A stretch of DNA of 64,000 nucleotides, taken from NCBI RefSeq assembly GCF_004379255.2, contig NC_056032.1, positions 33,775,024-33,839,023 on the forward strand, given 5' to 3'. A program made the translations under genes and the position numbers. Under the pieces are notes generated by a model, which was given only the letters and a program-made list of their open reading frames with translations, did no database searches and had not been told where the DNA came from. This DNA comes from Salvia splendens. Taxonomy: Eukaryota > Streptophyta > Magnoliopsida > Lamiales > Lamiaceae. Position 1 is the stretch's first letter; the number at the start of each line of letters is the position of its first letter. This document shows positions 46,321 to 58,016 of the stretch, piece after piece.

Positions 46321-46752
46321 TAAAGAATAAAAAAATTAATAATTGTGTTGGAATATAATTTTCAGACTAGGGTTTATAATAACAAGGCAGATCAATGTGG
46401 TCCTGTTCATATCACTATTGGCGTTGGAGGAAACAGGGGAGGACTCGCGATGACGTAAGTGACCTTCGATTTGTGTATTAAACTTTGGTTACAAATAATA
46501 CTAATTGAATCATTTATTGTCTTAATGGTTATACTATAATTTAAGGTTTGACAGCCCTAGTCGTTCAATCTCAATGTATCGGGAGCCAAGCTTCGGGCAT
46601 GGGCGGCTGAGGGTGTTGAACAACACCCACGCCCACTGGTCGTGGCACCGCAACAACGAGACCAACTCCGTCATCGCAGATGAGATATGGTTGGCTTGAG
46701 CTCGTACTCTCACTGCAACCACGTCGTTACTTCTCCAAATGATGAATTGTGA

Positions 46753-49322
46753 TTATGCTCATGCCAATTACACAGTACTCCCTCCGTTCCGGCTAAGATG
46801 ACACATTTCTTAGTCGGCACGAGAGGTCTGTTTCTTTTAATAAGTTATGTGTATATAGCTGTATTACATTAGTAAAATTTTGTGATATTATTCCTTTACA
46901 GTATAATACTAATATATTTTCCTAGCTAGATTTTACGAATAAATAAATTGATTTTAAATGATAGAGAGGGACACATTAAAGAGTACATTTATTGGTTTGA
47001 TGGGCCCAATCAGTGATCCAATCCAGCATGGGCTACGTAAGCTATGTAACATTATTTGCGGCCATATGATATTCGTAAGCCCATTACGACAAACTATCTA
47101 CCCAGTTTTTTTTGGAAGAAATAAATAATCTTGATTATCTGTAAACGTCAATTGGCAGATATAGGGATTCCGGATTCCCTTTTATACTAACTTCATAGCA
47201 AAAAGATATAACGCTTTTGTGAATGGATAGTTGTATTTGATTACTTATTAAGTTATGAGTAGAGTAGAGTTGAGCTGAATTGAAGTACAGAAAAATAAGA
47301 TTAATCATGGTGATAAAATAAGAGGTATTCTACTTAGCCTTAGTTGGATTGTCATAATTGCTTGTGATTAAATGACTAATTTTATCTTTTATTCAGTTGT
47401 ATTTTTACAAAAGCTCGGTTCGTAATAATGATCTTGGCTCGCATCCATAATGACAAGATTGTATTTTTTCTCATGATTAATCATCTCACCCTTCCCCAAT
47501 TAAATTTAATCTTAGACAAATCATATCATTACTTATCTCATATTATATCTTACTATTATCATGTCTAACAAACCGAATGTCACCTTAAAATATACGGTGG
47601 AAGTAAGTCTTATAGCCAACCCGACTAAAATTTTGATACTATCATTTTATTATTCTCTATCCATTTCCAAACATAATCTCTTTTTGTCATTTTTGTCCAT
47701 CCCACAAAATTAGTTCATTTCGATATTTTTGTAAACATTTTTTACCATGCATTATACTATAATAATTCTAAGTCTTACTGCCCACTATTTACTATAGTAC
47801 TTACCAATTTGAAGTATTTATATATTTTGTTTAAATTTTTGGTTAATTTTGATTGTTTTCAAATTTATAAACAAAAATTATATTAATCTTATATTTGATG
47901 CATATTTATTTTAGAATAAACCGCATTATATGATCTACTGCTTATTAAATAACAGATTATTGATACTTTTAAATAACAGATTATTGATACTTTTTAAATA
48001 ATAGGCCTGAAACTTGCATACTTCAAATTTTTAACTTCAACTACCATAACTTAATAAATAAATTCAATATTTTTTAATCGCTTTGGAAGGTTAAGTTCTA
48101 ATTGTGTCCCCAACAGCCAGCAGTCTCCTCCACTAAATATTGTCGTATTTGCATTACTAAAGAATTATCATCATGACAGACAATACATTAAAATATTATT
48201 TAGCATGTGTAAGGTATGGTTGGACTTAATTATAACATAGTAATAATATAGTTAAGAAAACGCCATCTTTTTATATTAATTAGTTGAAATTTCAAAGATA
48301 AACCAGAAAGATCACTATTTAATTATTCAATAAGTGAAAAAACAAGAAAGGATACGAATAAAAACGTTCAGCCCAAAATGCAACCTGATCATGACATATA
48401 TACTTATCAAACATTTATTTTGATATCGATAAGTTTTACATAAAAAAGACACTTTATTTATCTAGTATTATGACAAGGAATCATACTCCTCTTGGTTCTG
48501 AGAAGTCTATATGCAAGCTTAGAGAAAAAAAAAATCTAAAATCATTGAAGGTGTGCATGGGTATAAACACAAAATTGAATTTTGGTAATTTATTTTTCTT
48601 CATTTTTTGAATGGTTTTATTGTATATATAGCCTCCAACCATGTGTCACAAAACAAATGGGTGGATTGGGGGGAGTTATGGGTTTGCTCTTATCTTAAGC
48701 AACAACCTTCCCAACCAAATTTGGTTCATTGAATCCTCACCCATCACATTAAATAATCACATATTCCTTGCAACACAAATCATCTTCCAATCATCTTTTG
48801 CTACATCATCTGCTTTTCTTTCTTTATGCGACAACTCACTTTTTTCCTTTTACATTAGTTTTTGTATAACAATTATTGATCAGAGCAATAATCTTATAAG
48901 CCTCGATATATTTTTCTATACTTTGAACTTTTCTATATTTTTTAGCAAATTTTTGAAAATGATGTAATTGAAATGAATTTTCCCTGCGTGGTCAAAGTCT
49001 CCAACGCGTCTCCAGACTCCAATGAACTTTAATGCTATATGGAGTAATAAATTTCAACAATAAGAAGTGATTAGCCGGATTTAGTCCACTCCTATTCATT
49101 TCAATTTAAAACAAAATATCAAATCTAGTAGGAAAATTTCTAAATTATTTTAATTTAGTTCGGATTTCCTTCAATTGAAGTCGCATGAGCTTATTTACAA
49201 TAACATTAACGCTCCGAATGATCTGATTTATTGAGCTAGTGCTAGTTGGATGGAATCTGTGAACTATTATTCCAAAAATACTAGAATTCACTCATTTATA
49301 TTCGTCTTTCACAATTGTAACA
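46753..49322. other. long gene-less stretch
   Basis: A Stowaway-like left end (TACTCCCTCCGTTCC) begins at 46776; its right end may be near 46975. The rest is AT-rich intergenic DNA. An open frame at 48641-48967 has no recognisable family and low-complexity content, so it is not called. TATATATAG at 48622-48631 is an isolated TATA-like site. Confidence 0.5.
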
Positions 49323-50568
49323 TGGAAGGGTCTGACGAGAACGAGCGCGGATTTAGGACTGGATCAAGCAATATGGAATATAACTGATCCATCTGGATCA
49401 GTTAGCAAATGTCGTTGCCACTTGATCAAGTTGTTCACGCTCTCGCTAGCCAACTCCCAATTTTGCACTACTTTAACAGTAAAGCGGCAAGTTCAGGGTC
49501 GATTCTACAGAGAAGCGGGTGTATCAAGTGTGTGCGTAGTGAATAGGGTTCGGCTGCTGCCACGCTTTAATTTTGGGAGTTTTAACTACTGAGTTTACAC
49601 TAGGCAAAAAGTAAACTATCTACTGGATCATCTCTCTGATTACTACTGGATCAAGTAATGACAGACTGAAAATAAGAACTCAACTAACTAAACACGCTAC
49701 AGAAAACATGAAGCATCTTGCCACTCAACATGATTGAACACTTGGTCAAAGAGTGAAAAGCTAAACTGAACTTGAAAACAGTAAACGCGAGAACAAAAAC
49801 AAAACAACTCGATTTTATACTAAGAACTCAGAACAGTACAGCGAACATGCAAATTAAACTAAGCTAACATTTGGGAGAATACGAAAGCAAGTAAAACCGA
49901 GAGGTCCTCAGCGGGAAACTTGAGATTATGCCGACAAATATCGAGAATTCTGTAGCGCTTCCTTCGGTCGCCCTTTCTAACTAAAAATTCTCTATCTAAG
50001 CTATCTCTAGAACTGAGCTAAACTAAAACTAAAACTATACTAAAGAATTGTCAAAAAGGAACTCTCTAACTATGGTGGCACACCCTCTATTTATAGGCAC
50101 TTCACGCAATCTCCAGTTGGATAACGATCTTGGCAGAGGATATTCGCTCACGCTGTGGAAAGGCTGTGAGCGAGCGACTCATCGATTGCTACGTGCTTTC
50201 TTTCTAGAATGACGACGCTTTTCAATAACAGATTCATGACTCAGCTCTGTCCTTGCGTCTCATGTATCAGCACGTGTCCTCTTCTAGAACGTCGTCCTTG
50301 CTAACAGAATGATGCGCACCATCCAGCTCATTAGCCTCACGTGTCCTTTCTCTGGAATCCAGTGGTCCCCTCCTTAACTGCCTGATTATTCCCCTTGATC
50401 AACTCCCCTGATTTTTTTGCCTTTTTTGCCTGTTGTTGCTTGATCAGTTTGGCCTTGTTGCCTTGGTCAAGCGGCATTCCTGCACAATTTACACTTGCTT
50501 TTGCGCGATAAACCTATCAAGTAGTGTACTTTTTACCTCTAAACCGATGCATAAAATAGGCCTTATCA
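49323..50568 (-). repeat. 3' LTR of the Athila element
   Basis: On the plus strand it runs TGGAAGGGTCTGACGAG to GGCCTTATCA (1246 bp). A minus-strand TATA box (TATAAATA) lies at 50088-50095. The inverted CGCTCAC...GTGAGCG segment near 50150-50176 is expanded relative to the right LTR. Confidence 0.85.
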
Positions 50569-52291
50569 AACTGCTCACACTTAAAACATACTTGTCCCCA
50601 AGTATAAAGAAAAAGAAAAGAAAAAAGATAAGGCAAATTAGAAAAGAAAAAGATATGTTTTACTCATTTCAAGAAAGTAAAAGAAGACGACAAGAGATAA
50701 ACTGACTCAAAACAAAAACACATATTCACATAGATGCATTAGACCGAATAAACTTCCAACAATCATACCCGAGGTCGAGGTCAATCCATTTGCCAGCAGC
50801 TTATGTTTCTTCCCTTTCGCGTTTACTTGATCAAGGTGTCAGTTTGTCAAGATTGCTCAATTTTTTAAACCACTGTTGGATTCACTCAGTCACTCATTTC
50901 TCACTAGAGATGTTAGGACTGTTCACTCGGTATTGCCATAAATTAAATACCTCGAATCGGACTGCACAAGATAGTTCCTTAAGGACTTTGTTTCGGGTGT
51001 AATGGGGCTTAAGGGTAGTAGTGTATTAGGGTAAGGTCTTAGAGTTCTAAGTTTAAAATATATAAACTGAGAAAAAAAAGAAAAACACATGAGTCAAGAG
51101 ACCAAAGATCTGATCTATTTATTTTACCACTGGATAACTTACTTGGTCAAGTGGCGACTTCTAGCCTTTAATTTTTGGCTTTATTCTCTAACTTTCGGTT
51201 TACTGGGTCAGGCTACAATTTCCTCTTCCTGCCCTCTTTTTCTCAAACTTTTCTCAACTCTCTTTTTTTTCCGACACATTTTTTTTTCGACTTGATGTCT
51301 AACTTGATCAACCTGATTGCTAACTTGATCAACCCGACTACCCTTTTATTTTGACTTTCTATCGGTATCCCCCTTTTCTTTGAAATTGACACATCTCTCT
51401 GACCCCTTTTCCTCATGTGTTTATAAATAAAAAGTATATGAAAGTTGGATTTGGTTTCAAAGGGATGGGTAAGAGTGTATAGGGCTCGATTTGGTTAACT
51501 AGGGGGTGCCTTGTTTGACGAGGCGGGTTCGTGGAGCGAAAGAAGAAAAGGCTCAATTCATTAAGTCCTAATGCCTTTAGTCCTTACTACTTGTGCATTT
51601 TCATCTAAATATTAAAAAGTAGCCTCTCGTAAAAAAAATTTTCTTTGTAAAAATAGTAGAAAATATTCTAATTTTGGCTTATAACTCACATATAGAGAGG
51701 CTTCACAGATGATTTTAAAATTGAGCGTTTCCATCGTACTTGCGTCATTCAAACTGATCAAGTTTTTGCAATCAAGTTTCTTCATGTAAGTATACTGAGT
51801 CATATTTTCTAACTCTTCCCAAAGCAATCAAGTCTTTCATTTATCCAATTTCATGCATGCTGGCCTAATTATTACTAACTGATATTTGTATTTTTTCAAA
51901 ACTTGACATGTATGATTTCAACTAGAACTAACCCTCCCCCCTCCCACTGCATATGAACTCGTCCTCGAGGGACTGGATGCAGTGGAAAAAGGGTTAGGTA
52001 CAGGCAACGACACTATAAACAAAACCAAGGAAAACTTCTCACACTTAGACCAGACACTGGGCTAAGTGGGAGATAGTGCCAACAATCAAAACATGCCAAC
52101 AAACACAGAAAAACAGAACCAAAAGTTAAGGGCGGATAGAAATCAACAAAAGCATGCATAACTTCTCACACTTAGACCCAACACAGGTCTGAGTGTGAAG
52201 TGGAGCAGAATATCAGTTATACAAACCAAAAACAAATAAAAGCAAAATTGTTTGAACTCGAAATAAACTGAGATGGGGGTTGTACTCAGTG
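50569..52291 (-). other. 3' untranslated region of the Athila element
   Basis: No coding. CTCACACTTA-type motifs recur at 50574-50584, about 52038-52050 and 52163-52175, next to purine/pyrimidine-biased stretches, and may be polypurine-tract relics on the minus strand. Many TTGATCAA-like palindromes occur. Confidence 0.6.
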
Positions 52292-54196
52292 CTACCTGAG
52301 AGGTTGACCGGGGGATGCTGAGGGTGGCCTGGAGGACGATGGGCGTCGGGTTGGAGGAGAGCTTGTAGAGGGAGGTGGTGTTTGGCTAGCAGGGGCTTGA
52401 TTGCGGGTGGTTCCCAGCAACCTGGCCAATAGAACCAATAGAGAATTCGAATTCTCCACCAGCTGCGTCAATGTTTGCTCCACTCGGAGCTTCCATGCGT
52501 CGTCAGCATGTGCAGCCTCCTCACGCTCCATCCCCGGAGTGGCACCCATTGTGTACTTTCCTCTTCTTCTTTAGCAGGGGTTGCTAAGGTTTGCTTAGGC
52601 CTCGGTCTCCTTATGGGTTGGCTTCTCTGTTGCTCCTGCCGACCGGCTGCATAAAACTGAAAACTCCCTCCTTGCGTCCTTTCGAGTACCTGAGTTCTAA
52701 CAAAGAAATCTAGGTCAAATAATTCGGGACTGGGACAAAAGATGGGACGTCCGACACACTTCACAATCCAGTTTCTCCTCAAATAGGCCCCGAGGAGGTG
52801 GTAGACGTTTAGATGGCGGGCAACGCGGACAACAATTTGATTTATGGAATGGGCCAACCAGAATCCCAAATGGACCTTTCTTTGCTCTCTCATACTCCAC
52901 ATAAAGTAGAGCTCGGATAGGGTAATGATTGACAATGTATTGGCTTGTCCGAGGAGATTACAGGCTAGGTAGACCTGGGCTAGTCGGAGGGCAGGATCAG
53001 CAATGTGATGACCTATGGATTCAGAGGCTGTAAAGGTAGGGGCGCGTCCATTGCAAAGGACCTTCCAGACGGTCTGCTGATCAAAATCGAGTTTCCTATG
53101 GGGATACCGATATCGCGCCCCACCCAGTCCCCGTTAGCCACCTGGCTTTCTGTGTAGAGGGCCATCCGGATGGAGAATTCGTTGAGGCTCATCAGTTGGT
53201 CCTGACCATACACCCTAAAGGAGACACTGCCGTCTTCCAGGTCTGAGCTTCCGGTGAACCGGAAGGACGTGAAAAACTCCTTGGCCTGGACCTCCGGTAC
53301 GGGGGTCTCATCCACCTCTAGCAACCATTCAAAACTAATGCTGGCAATATATTCAGTAAACCTCTATCTCTTGGTAGTGGGGAGGCGGGCTTGTTAGCAT
53401 CTGTAATAACGACCCCCACGTTGGCTGCGCGACTTCTCTTAGGAGGAGGAAGAACACTCCCTCCATTCCCCTTTCTCTTCCTCTCTCTCTCCCCCCTAAT
53501 CAGGCTATCCTCGGCAGCCTCCCTCTCATCTTCAGCCTCATCGCACCACGCGTGGCCTTCGCTCAATCGTCTCCCCCCTTCTCTGGTCTTTAGAGTTTCT
53601 GCTTCCTCCAGGAGTCGGTTCATCGCCATTCGGCGCGTTTGACGGCATGGCGGCTCATCCTCCTTCTCCAGTTCATCCTCCTCAGATATAAGGACAGTTA
53701 CCTCAGCCTCCTCACCGACGGGTAACGCGTGGAAGTCCTCCGCTTCTTCGTCGTTGATTTTGCCGACCTCAGGAAAATGTGGCTCATGGATCGAAGTGGA
53801 GCCGCCACCACTTGCCGGCGACGGAATAGAAAAAGTCTCCTCATAGGCCTCCCTCCATCCTTCCTCATCAGAGGTGTCCCCGTTGTGTTGCACCGAAAGG
53901 ATGGGGGAGTTGGTTTTGGGAAGAGATTGTGGGGAATTCCGGGGTGTAGGATTTGGGATATGTAATGTAGGAAGAGCAAATGGGGTTTCCGTTCTGGGGG
54001 AAAATGGGCTCGAATTTTCTGTATGGGCTGGGGAAGAAAGTTTCCGGTCACCATTGTCAGTGCCGGCACTAGAGGGGGAGGATGAAGTTGGAAGTTGTTC
54101 AATCAACATTGTCGCTGGTAATGGTGGTAGGTTTTGGTGAAGAAGATGATGATTTGGGCAAAGGTTTTGAACTTGGAAGAATTTGGATGAGAGCAA
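52292..54196 (-). pseudogene. Athila-specific third ORF (ATHILA ORF-1 family/env-like), frameshifted
   Basis: The frame from 54196 begins with a Ser/Pro-rich region, then an acidic stretch (EEAEVTVLISEEDELEKEDE) and a basic RGERERKRKGNGG patch. The frame then shifts to 53324-53013 (KEFFTSFRFTGSSD, VSFRVYGQDQLMSLNEFSIR), then 52935-52468 (LSELYFMWSMREQRKVHLGF, HLNVYHLLGAYLRRNWIV). A coiled-coil-like tail follows at 52549-52292 (RVEQTLTQLVENSNSLLVLL). The position after pol and the FRVYGQ...ELYFMWSM layout match the plant ATHILA ORF family. The role in the element is not known; an envelope-like function has been proposed for some members. Here it is broken by at least three frame changes. Confidence 0.7.
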
Positions 54197-54836
54197 GATG
54201 TAATGTACTGTAAGCGGCTTGGATAAAAGTGGTATACGGATCTGGAGACTGCCTTTTATACTGATATCGAGTCTGTTGAGATCCCCGACTGTTGAGATCC
54301 CTGTGACTGTTCACGTACAGGCGCGCCTTTTTGGAGTGCCAGTTGGCTTAGCTTCTCCGATACGCCTCTTCTCTTCAGTACTATTCTGCCCAATGCAGCA
54401 GTTGGCGCCTCCTGACACCTCTTCAATGACTGCGCACGTCCTTTCATCACCTGCTCTAATCCATGTAAACACTGTACCACCAATTAAATTCAAATTGCAC
54501 TGATCAAGTAGACAGTTAATTCCAGATGAAAACTCAAATAGTTCCACTTGATCAGTTCCCTTCTTTGCTTCCGACTTTTTAATTACCTAAGATTTTAAAA
54601 ACTAACACATGAAAACTATTTACACTAATTACTAAGGACTTGACCGGGTTCCCCTAGGACGTCACTTGATCAGTTTAAGAAATTGTTGCTTGATCAAGCA
54701 GACTACCCATGAGTACCCGATCACTCCTTTTACCTGCTCACTGGCGAGAGTTAGGCATGAGTAATGGAATGTCGTCAACCACAAATGCCTCCATTCCTTG
54801 GCTGGCTTGATCAACCCCTTCCACTTGTTTGATCCA
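54197..54836 (-). other. spacer between RNase H and the third ORF; integrase expected but not seen
   Basis: Autonomous Athila elements have integrase here. I find no HHCC zinc finger or DDE integrase sequence. The spacer has six or more TTGATCA-type sites and otherwise no recognised content. Confidence 0.6.
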
Positions 54837-56134
54837 CTAACATTCAGACGTTGACTTGATCAGATAGAGATGCTCTTCAGGGAAAGCGTCAGAGATGGCC
54901 TCTCCGTTGTCTTCTTGCAAAATCCGGCTCAAATGGTCAGCCACTCTGTTTTCGCTCCCCTTTTTATCCACTGCTTCCCAATCAAACTCCTGCAGGAGGA
55001 GGACCCATCTAATCAGTCGCGGCTTTGATTCCTTCTTTGCCAGTAAGTATTTAATGGCCGCATGGTCAGTATAGACTATCACTTTGGACCCAAGCAGGTA
55101 TGGTCTGAACTTCTCAAAGGCGTAGACCACCGATAACATCTCCTTTTGAGTCGTGTCATAATTCTTCTGTGCTTGATTTAGAGTTTTGGAAGCATAGAAG
55201 ATTATGTAACTTTTCCCTTCAATCTTCCGACCTACGACTGCCCCCACAGCATAGTCGCTAGCATCGCACATCACCTCAAAGGGGTGACTCCAGTCGGGGA
55301 CACGTATAATTGGAGAGCTTATCAGCATGTCCTTCAGCAGTTGGAACGAGGCCTTGCATTCATCGGAGAATTCAAACTCCACCTCATTCTTGAGTAGCCT
55401 CGTCAGGGGCTGGCCTATCTTTGCAAAATCCTTGATAAATCTTCTATAAAACCCAGCGTGGCCCAAAAAGGCTCTGATTTCCTTCTGGTTGGTGGGATAC
55501 GAGAGTTTTGCAATGACCGCTATCTTCGCTTGGTCGACCTCTATTCCCCTGCTCGACACCACATGCTCTAGGACGATTCCTACAGTAACCATAAAATGGC
55601 ATTTCTCAAAGTTTAATACCAAGTCCTTTTGGCGGCATCTTTCCAGCACTCTGTTCAGGCTATGCAGCCCTTGATCGAGTGTGTCTCCATAGACAGTGAA
55701 GTCGTCCATGAAGATCTCAATACAGTCTTCCAATAGGTCAGAGAAAATGCTCATCATGCATCTTTGGAAAGTGCCTGGGGCATTACAGAGGCCAAACGAC
55801 ATCCTTCGATAAGCGTATGTGCCGAAGGGGCATGTGAATTTCGCCTTCTCTTGGTCTTCTGGATTAACCGCTATCTGGAAGTAGCCACTATAACCATCCA
55901 CGAAGCTGAAGTACTGCTTCCCTGCCAACTTCTCCAACATCTGATCAATGAATGGCAGAGAAAAGTGATCCTTCTTTGTTGTTGCGTTCAGCTTCCTATA
56001 GTCAATGCACTTTCTCCACCTAGTAACTGGCCTTGTCGGGATCAATTCGTTTTTCTCATTTTTACTACTTGAATCCCCCCTTTCTTCGGCACCATGTACA
56101 CTGGGCTGACCCAGTTACTCTCTGGAATGGAGTA
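54837..56134 (-). pseudogene. Athila reverse transcriptase and RNase H (main part)
   Basis: From 56045 the frame is open for 402 codons: [53 protein letters not shown], the catalytic [29 protein letters not shown], then RNase H ([37 protein letters not shown]). Upstream, 56046-56134 continues the RT ([19 protein letters not shown]), but one A appears missing from a run near 56060, shifting the frame. The N-terminal RT lies across the hAT-type MITE at 56143-56761. FMDD in place of YxDD is usual in Athila. Confidence 0.9.
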
Positions 56135-56142
56135 GATAATTC

Positions 56143-56761
56143 TAGGGGTGTGCATTCGGGTTTCGGTTCGCTCTTTTGCCAAAACCGAACCAAAACCGAA
56201 AAACCGAATTTAGTTCAAAATTCAAACCGAACCGAACCCGAAAAACCGAAACCGAAAAACTGAAAACCGAACTTAAAAAATCGAAAAACCTGAACAAAAC
56301 CGAAAAACCCGAACAAAACTGAAAAACCAAAAAAAACCGAAAAACCTGAAAAAAATAAATATAATATAAATATATATTTATATATGTGTATTTTATTTAT
56401 TTTATATATACTAATAGAATATTTATATATAATATAAAATTAATAATACATATAATATATATTAGATAGTAGAATATATTAAAAGAATATATATATTATA
56501 TATAATATAATAATACATATAATATATATTAGATAGTAGAATATATTAAAAGAACATATATATTTATATATGTGTTTTTTCGGTTTTTTCGGTTTTTTTC
56601 TTCGCCCGAACCGAACCGAACCGAACCGAACCGAAAAACTGATTTTTTTTTATTTTTAAAACCGAACCGAACCAAAAAACCGAAAAAACCTAACCGAATT
56701 TCAAAATTTCGGTTTGGTTCGGTTCGGATATTCGGTTTCCGGTTTTTTTTGCTCACCCTTA
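56143..56761. mobile_element. hAT-type MITE inserted in the Athila RT
   Basis: Starts TAGGGGTG and ends CACCCTTA, with an 8-bp duplication GATAATTC at 56135-56142 and 56762-56769, the hAT signature. Both arms consist of AACCGAA/TTCGGTT repeats around an AT-rich core. It has no coding capacity; long ORFs here are low-complexity artefacts. Confidence 0.9.
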
Positions 56762-56769
56762 GATAATTC

Positions 56770-57982
56770 CGATTGAGACCAATTTGATAATTTCTTTGAG
56801 TACCTCTTCCCTCATGTTGGGGTTGAGCTTACGTTGTTGGTCGCGATGTGGTTTGGCTCCTTCTTCCAGTTGGATGTGATGCATACATAAGTTTGGGCTG
56901 ATGCCCACCAGGTCTGTTAGTTTCCAGCCAATAGCTTTCTGATTCTTTCTTAATACCTCCAGCAATCTATCTTCCTGCTCCTGCGTCAACTGACTGTTGA
57001 TGATGACGGGCTTCGTTTCTTCATCTCCCAGGTAGGCGTACTTTAGATGTGCCGGAAGTGGCTTCAATTCCTTTGCAGGCTTTGGCTCTTCAGTAGGCAG
57101 AGGGTTTTCTGCCACTTCTCTCTCCAGTAGCTTTCCTTGATCAAGCCGCTTCTCAAGGCTGGATACTTGAGCTTTCCCACTTGACCTAGCTGGTCTCGGG
57201 TGCTCACATTATCGCTTCCGCGATGGCTTGGTTGTCCATTTCTCCGACATTCATGGTCTCATACCACTCTGCAACTTCTTTCTTGACCTCTACATCTACA
57301 GCGGAGTCAGTGAACTGCCTTTTTAGGAATTCTTCCTCCATAAATTCATGTACTAAGGGCTCCGTCACATCTACAGAGTATATGTTCTCGCTGTCGGTTG
57401 GCCCCTTCATGGCTTCATCGATATTGAACGTGAACTACTTCCATTGAAGTCCAGGCTTATCGTCCCATTACGGACGTCTATTATGGTGCTGGCCGTAGAC
57501 AGGAACGGCCTCCTCAGTAGGACTCCACTTGATTCCCTTGCTGTTGGCTCCGTCATTTTGATCACGAAAAAATCAGCTAGGTACAGAAAGTCATTCACCC
57601 TAATGACCACATCTTCCAGAATTCCCTCTGGGTGAATACACGATCTGTCGGCCAATTGGATCATGATGTCAGTGTCGATGAGCTTGGCCGCTCCCAGCTT
57701 CTTATAGATCGAGTATGGCAAAACATTGATCGACGCCCCTAGATCGCACATTGCGTGCTCCACTTGAATTTCCCCAATCGAAATTGGGAGTGTGAACATT
57801 CATGGATCAGTCTTCTTGGAAGGGAGGTCGTTTCTCTGGATCACGGCAGAGACATTCTCCTCTGTAATCAGTCTCCCTTCTTCGTTGATTTTTCCCGCTA
57901 GGTAGTCCTTGACGAATTTACTGATCGGGGGCATCTTTAAGGCCGTCAAGAGCGACACCTTCACTTCCACTTCCTTGAACAT
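56770..57982 (-). pseudogene. Athila protease and RT N-terminus
   Basis: The protease region lies at 57799-57407, with the aspartic active site in CDLGASINVLPYSIYKKLGA and the downstream GVLLRRPFLSTASTIIDVRN. It is preceded by TALKMPPISKFVKDYLAGKI (57982-57800), ended by an in-frame TGA in place of a likely glycine codon. The linker (57115-56770) holds KNQKAIGWKLTDLVGISPNL and REEVLKEIIKLVSIGII, which leads into the RT beyond the MITE. Several frames are used, so the polyprotein is not intact. Confidence 0.85.
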
Positions 57983-58016
57983 TTAACCACATCAATCGTG
58001 GCATCTCTTTTCCTTG

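Larger units (their letters stand above)
39663..46752 (+). pseudogene. purple acid phosphatase (PAP22-like) pseudogene, two transposons inside
   Basis: Exons: 39663-39770, 39863-40153, 41133-41170 plus 43189-43719 (split by a transposon), 46366-46454 and 46546-46752. It has a secretion signal (MMLLLFFLLLAAPASPEYTR). Metallophosphatase motifs are all present: GDLGQTEW, LLPGDLSYAD, LGNHE, HAPWYNTNATH and GHVHAYERF. The family comprises secreted or vacuolar Fe-containing phosphatases that release phosphate from organic esters. Breaks: CAG-to-TAG type stop at 39768-39770; a 1-nt loss near 39978 (SGE-STLYHYFFYTSGEIHH changes frame); a Harbinger element in exon 3; a copia element in intron 3; and a frame change near 46697 giving an early TGA, beyond which the old tail runs to a TGA at 46750-46752 and ends SPNDEL. 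It is non-functional as read. Confidence 0.9.

Noticed and set aside
48641..48967. 108-codon open frame on the plus strand
   Set aside because: Hydrophobic, low-complexity translation of AT-rich DNA, no recognisable motif and no exon context beyond an isolated TATA-like site.
54197..54547. Possible small genes opposite the Athila spacer
   Set aside because: Chance frames on both strands within the retrotransposon; no protein-family features.
56142..56766. Phe/Ser-rich and Lys/Asn-rich ORFs
   Set aside because: Translations of AACCGAA/TTCGGTT repeats in the hAT-type MITE arms.
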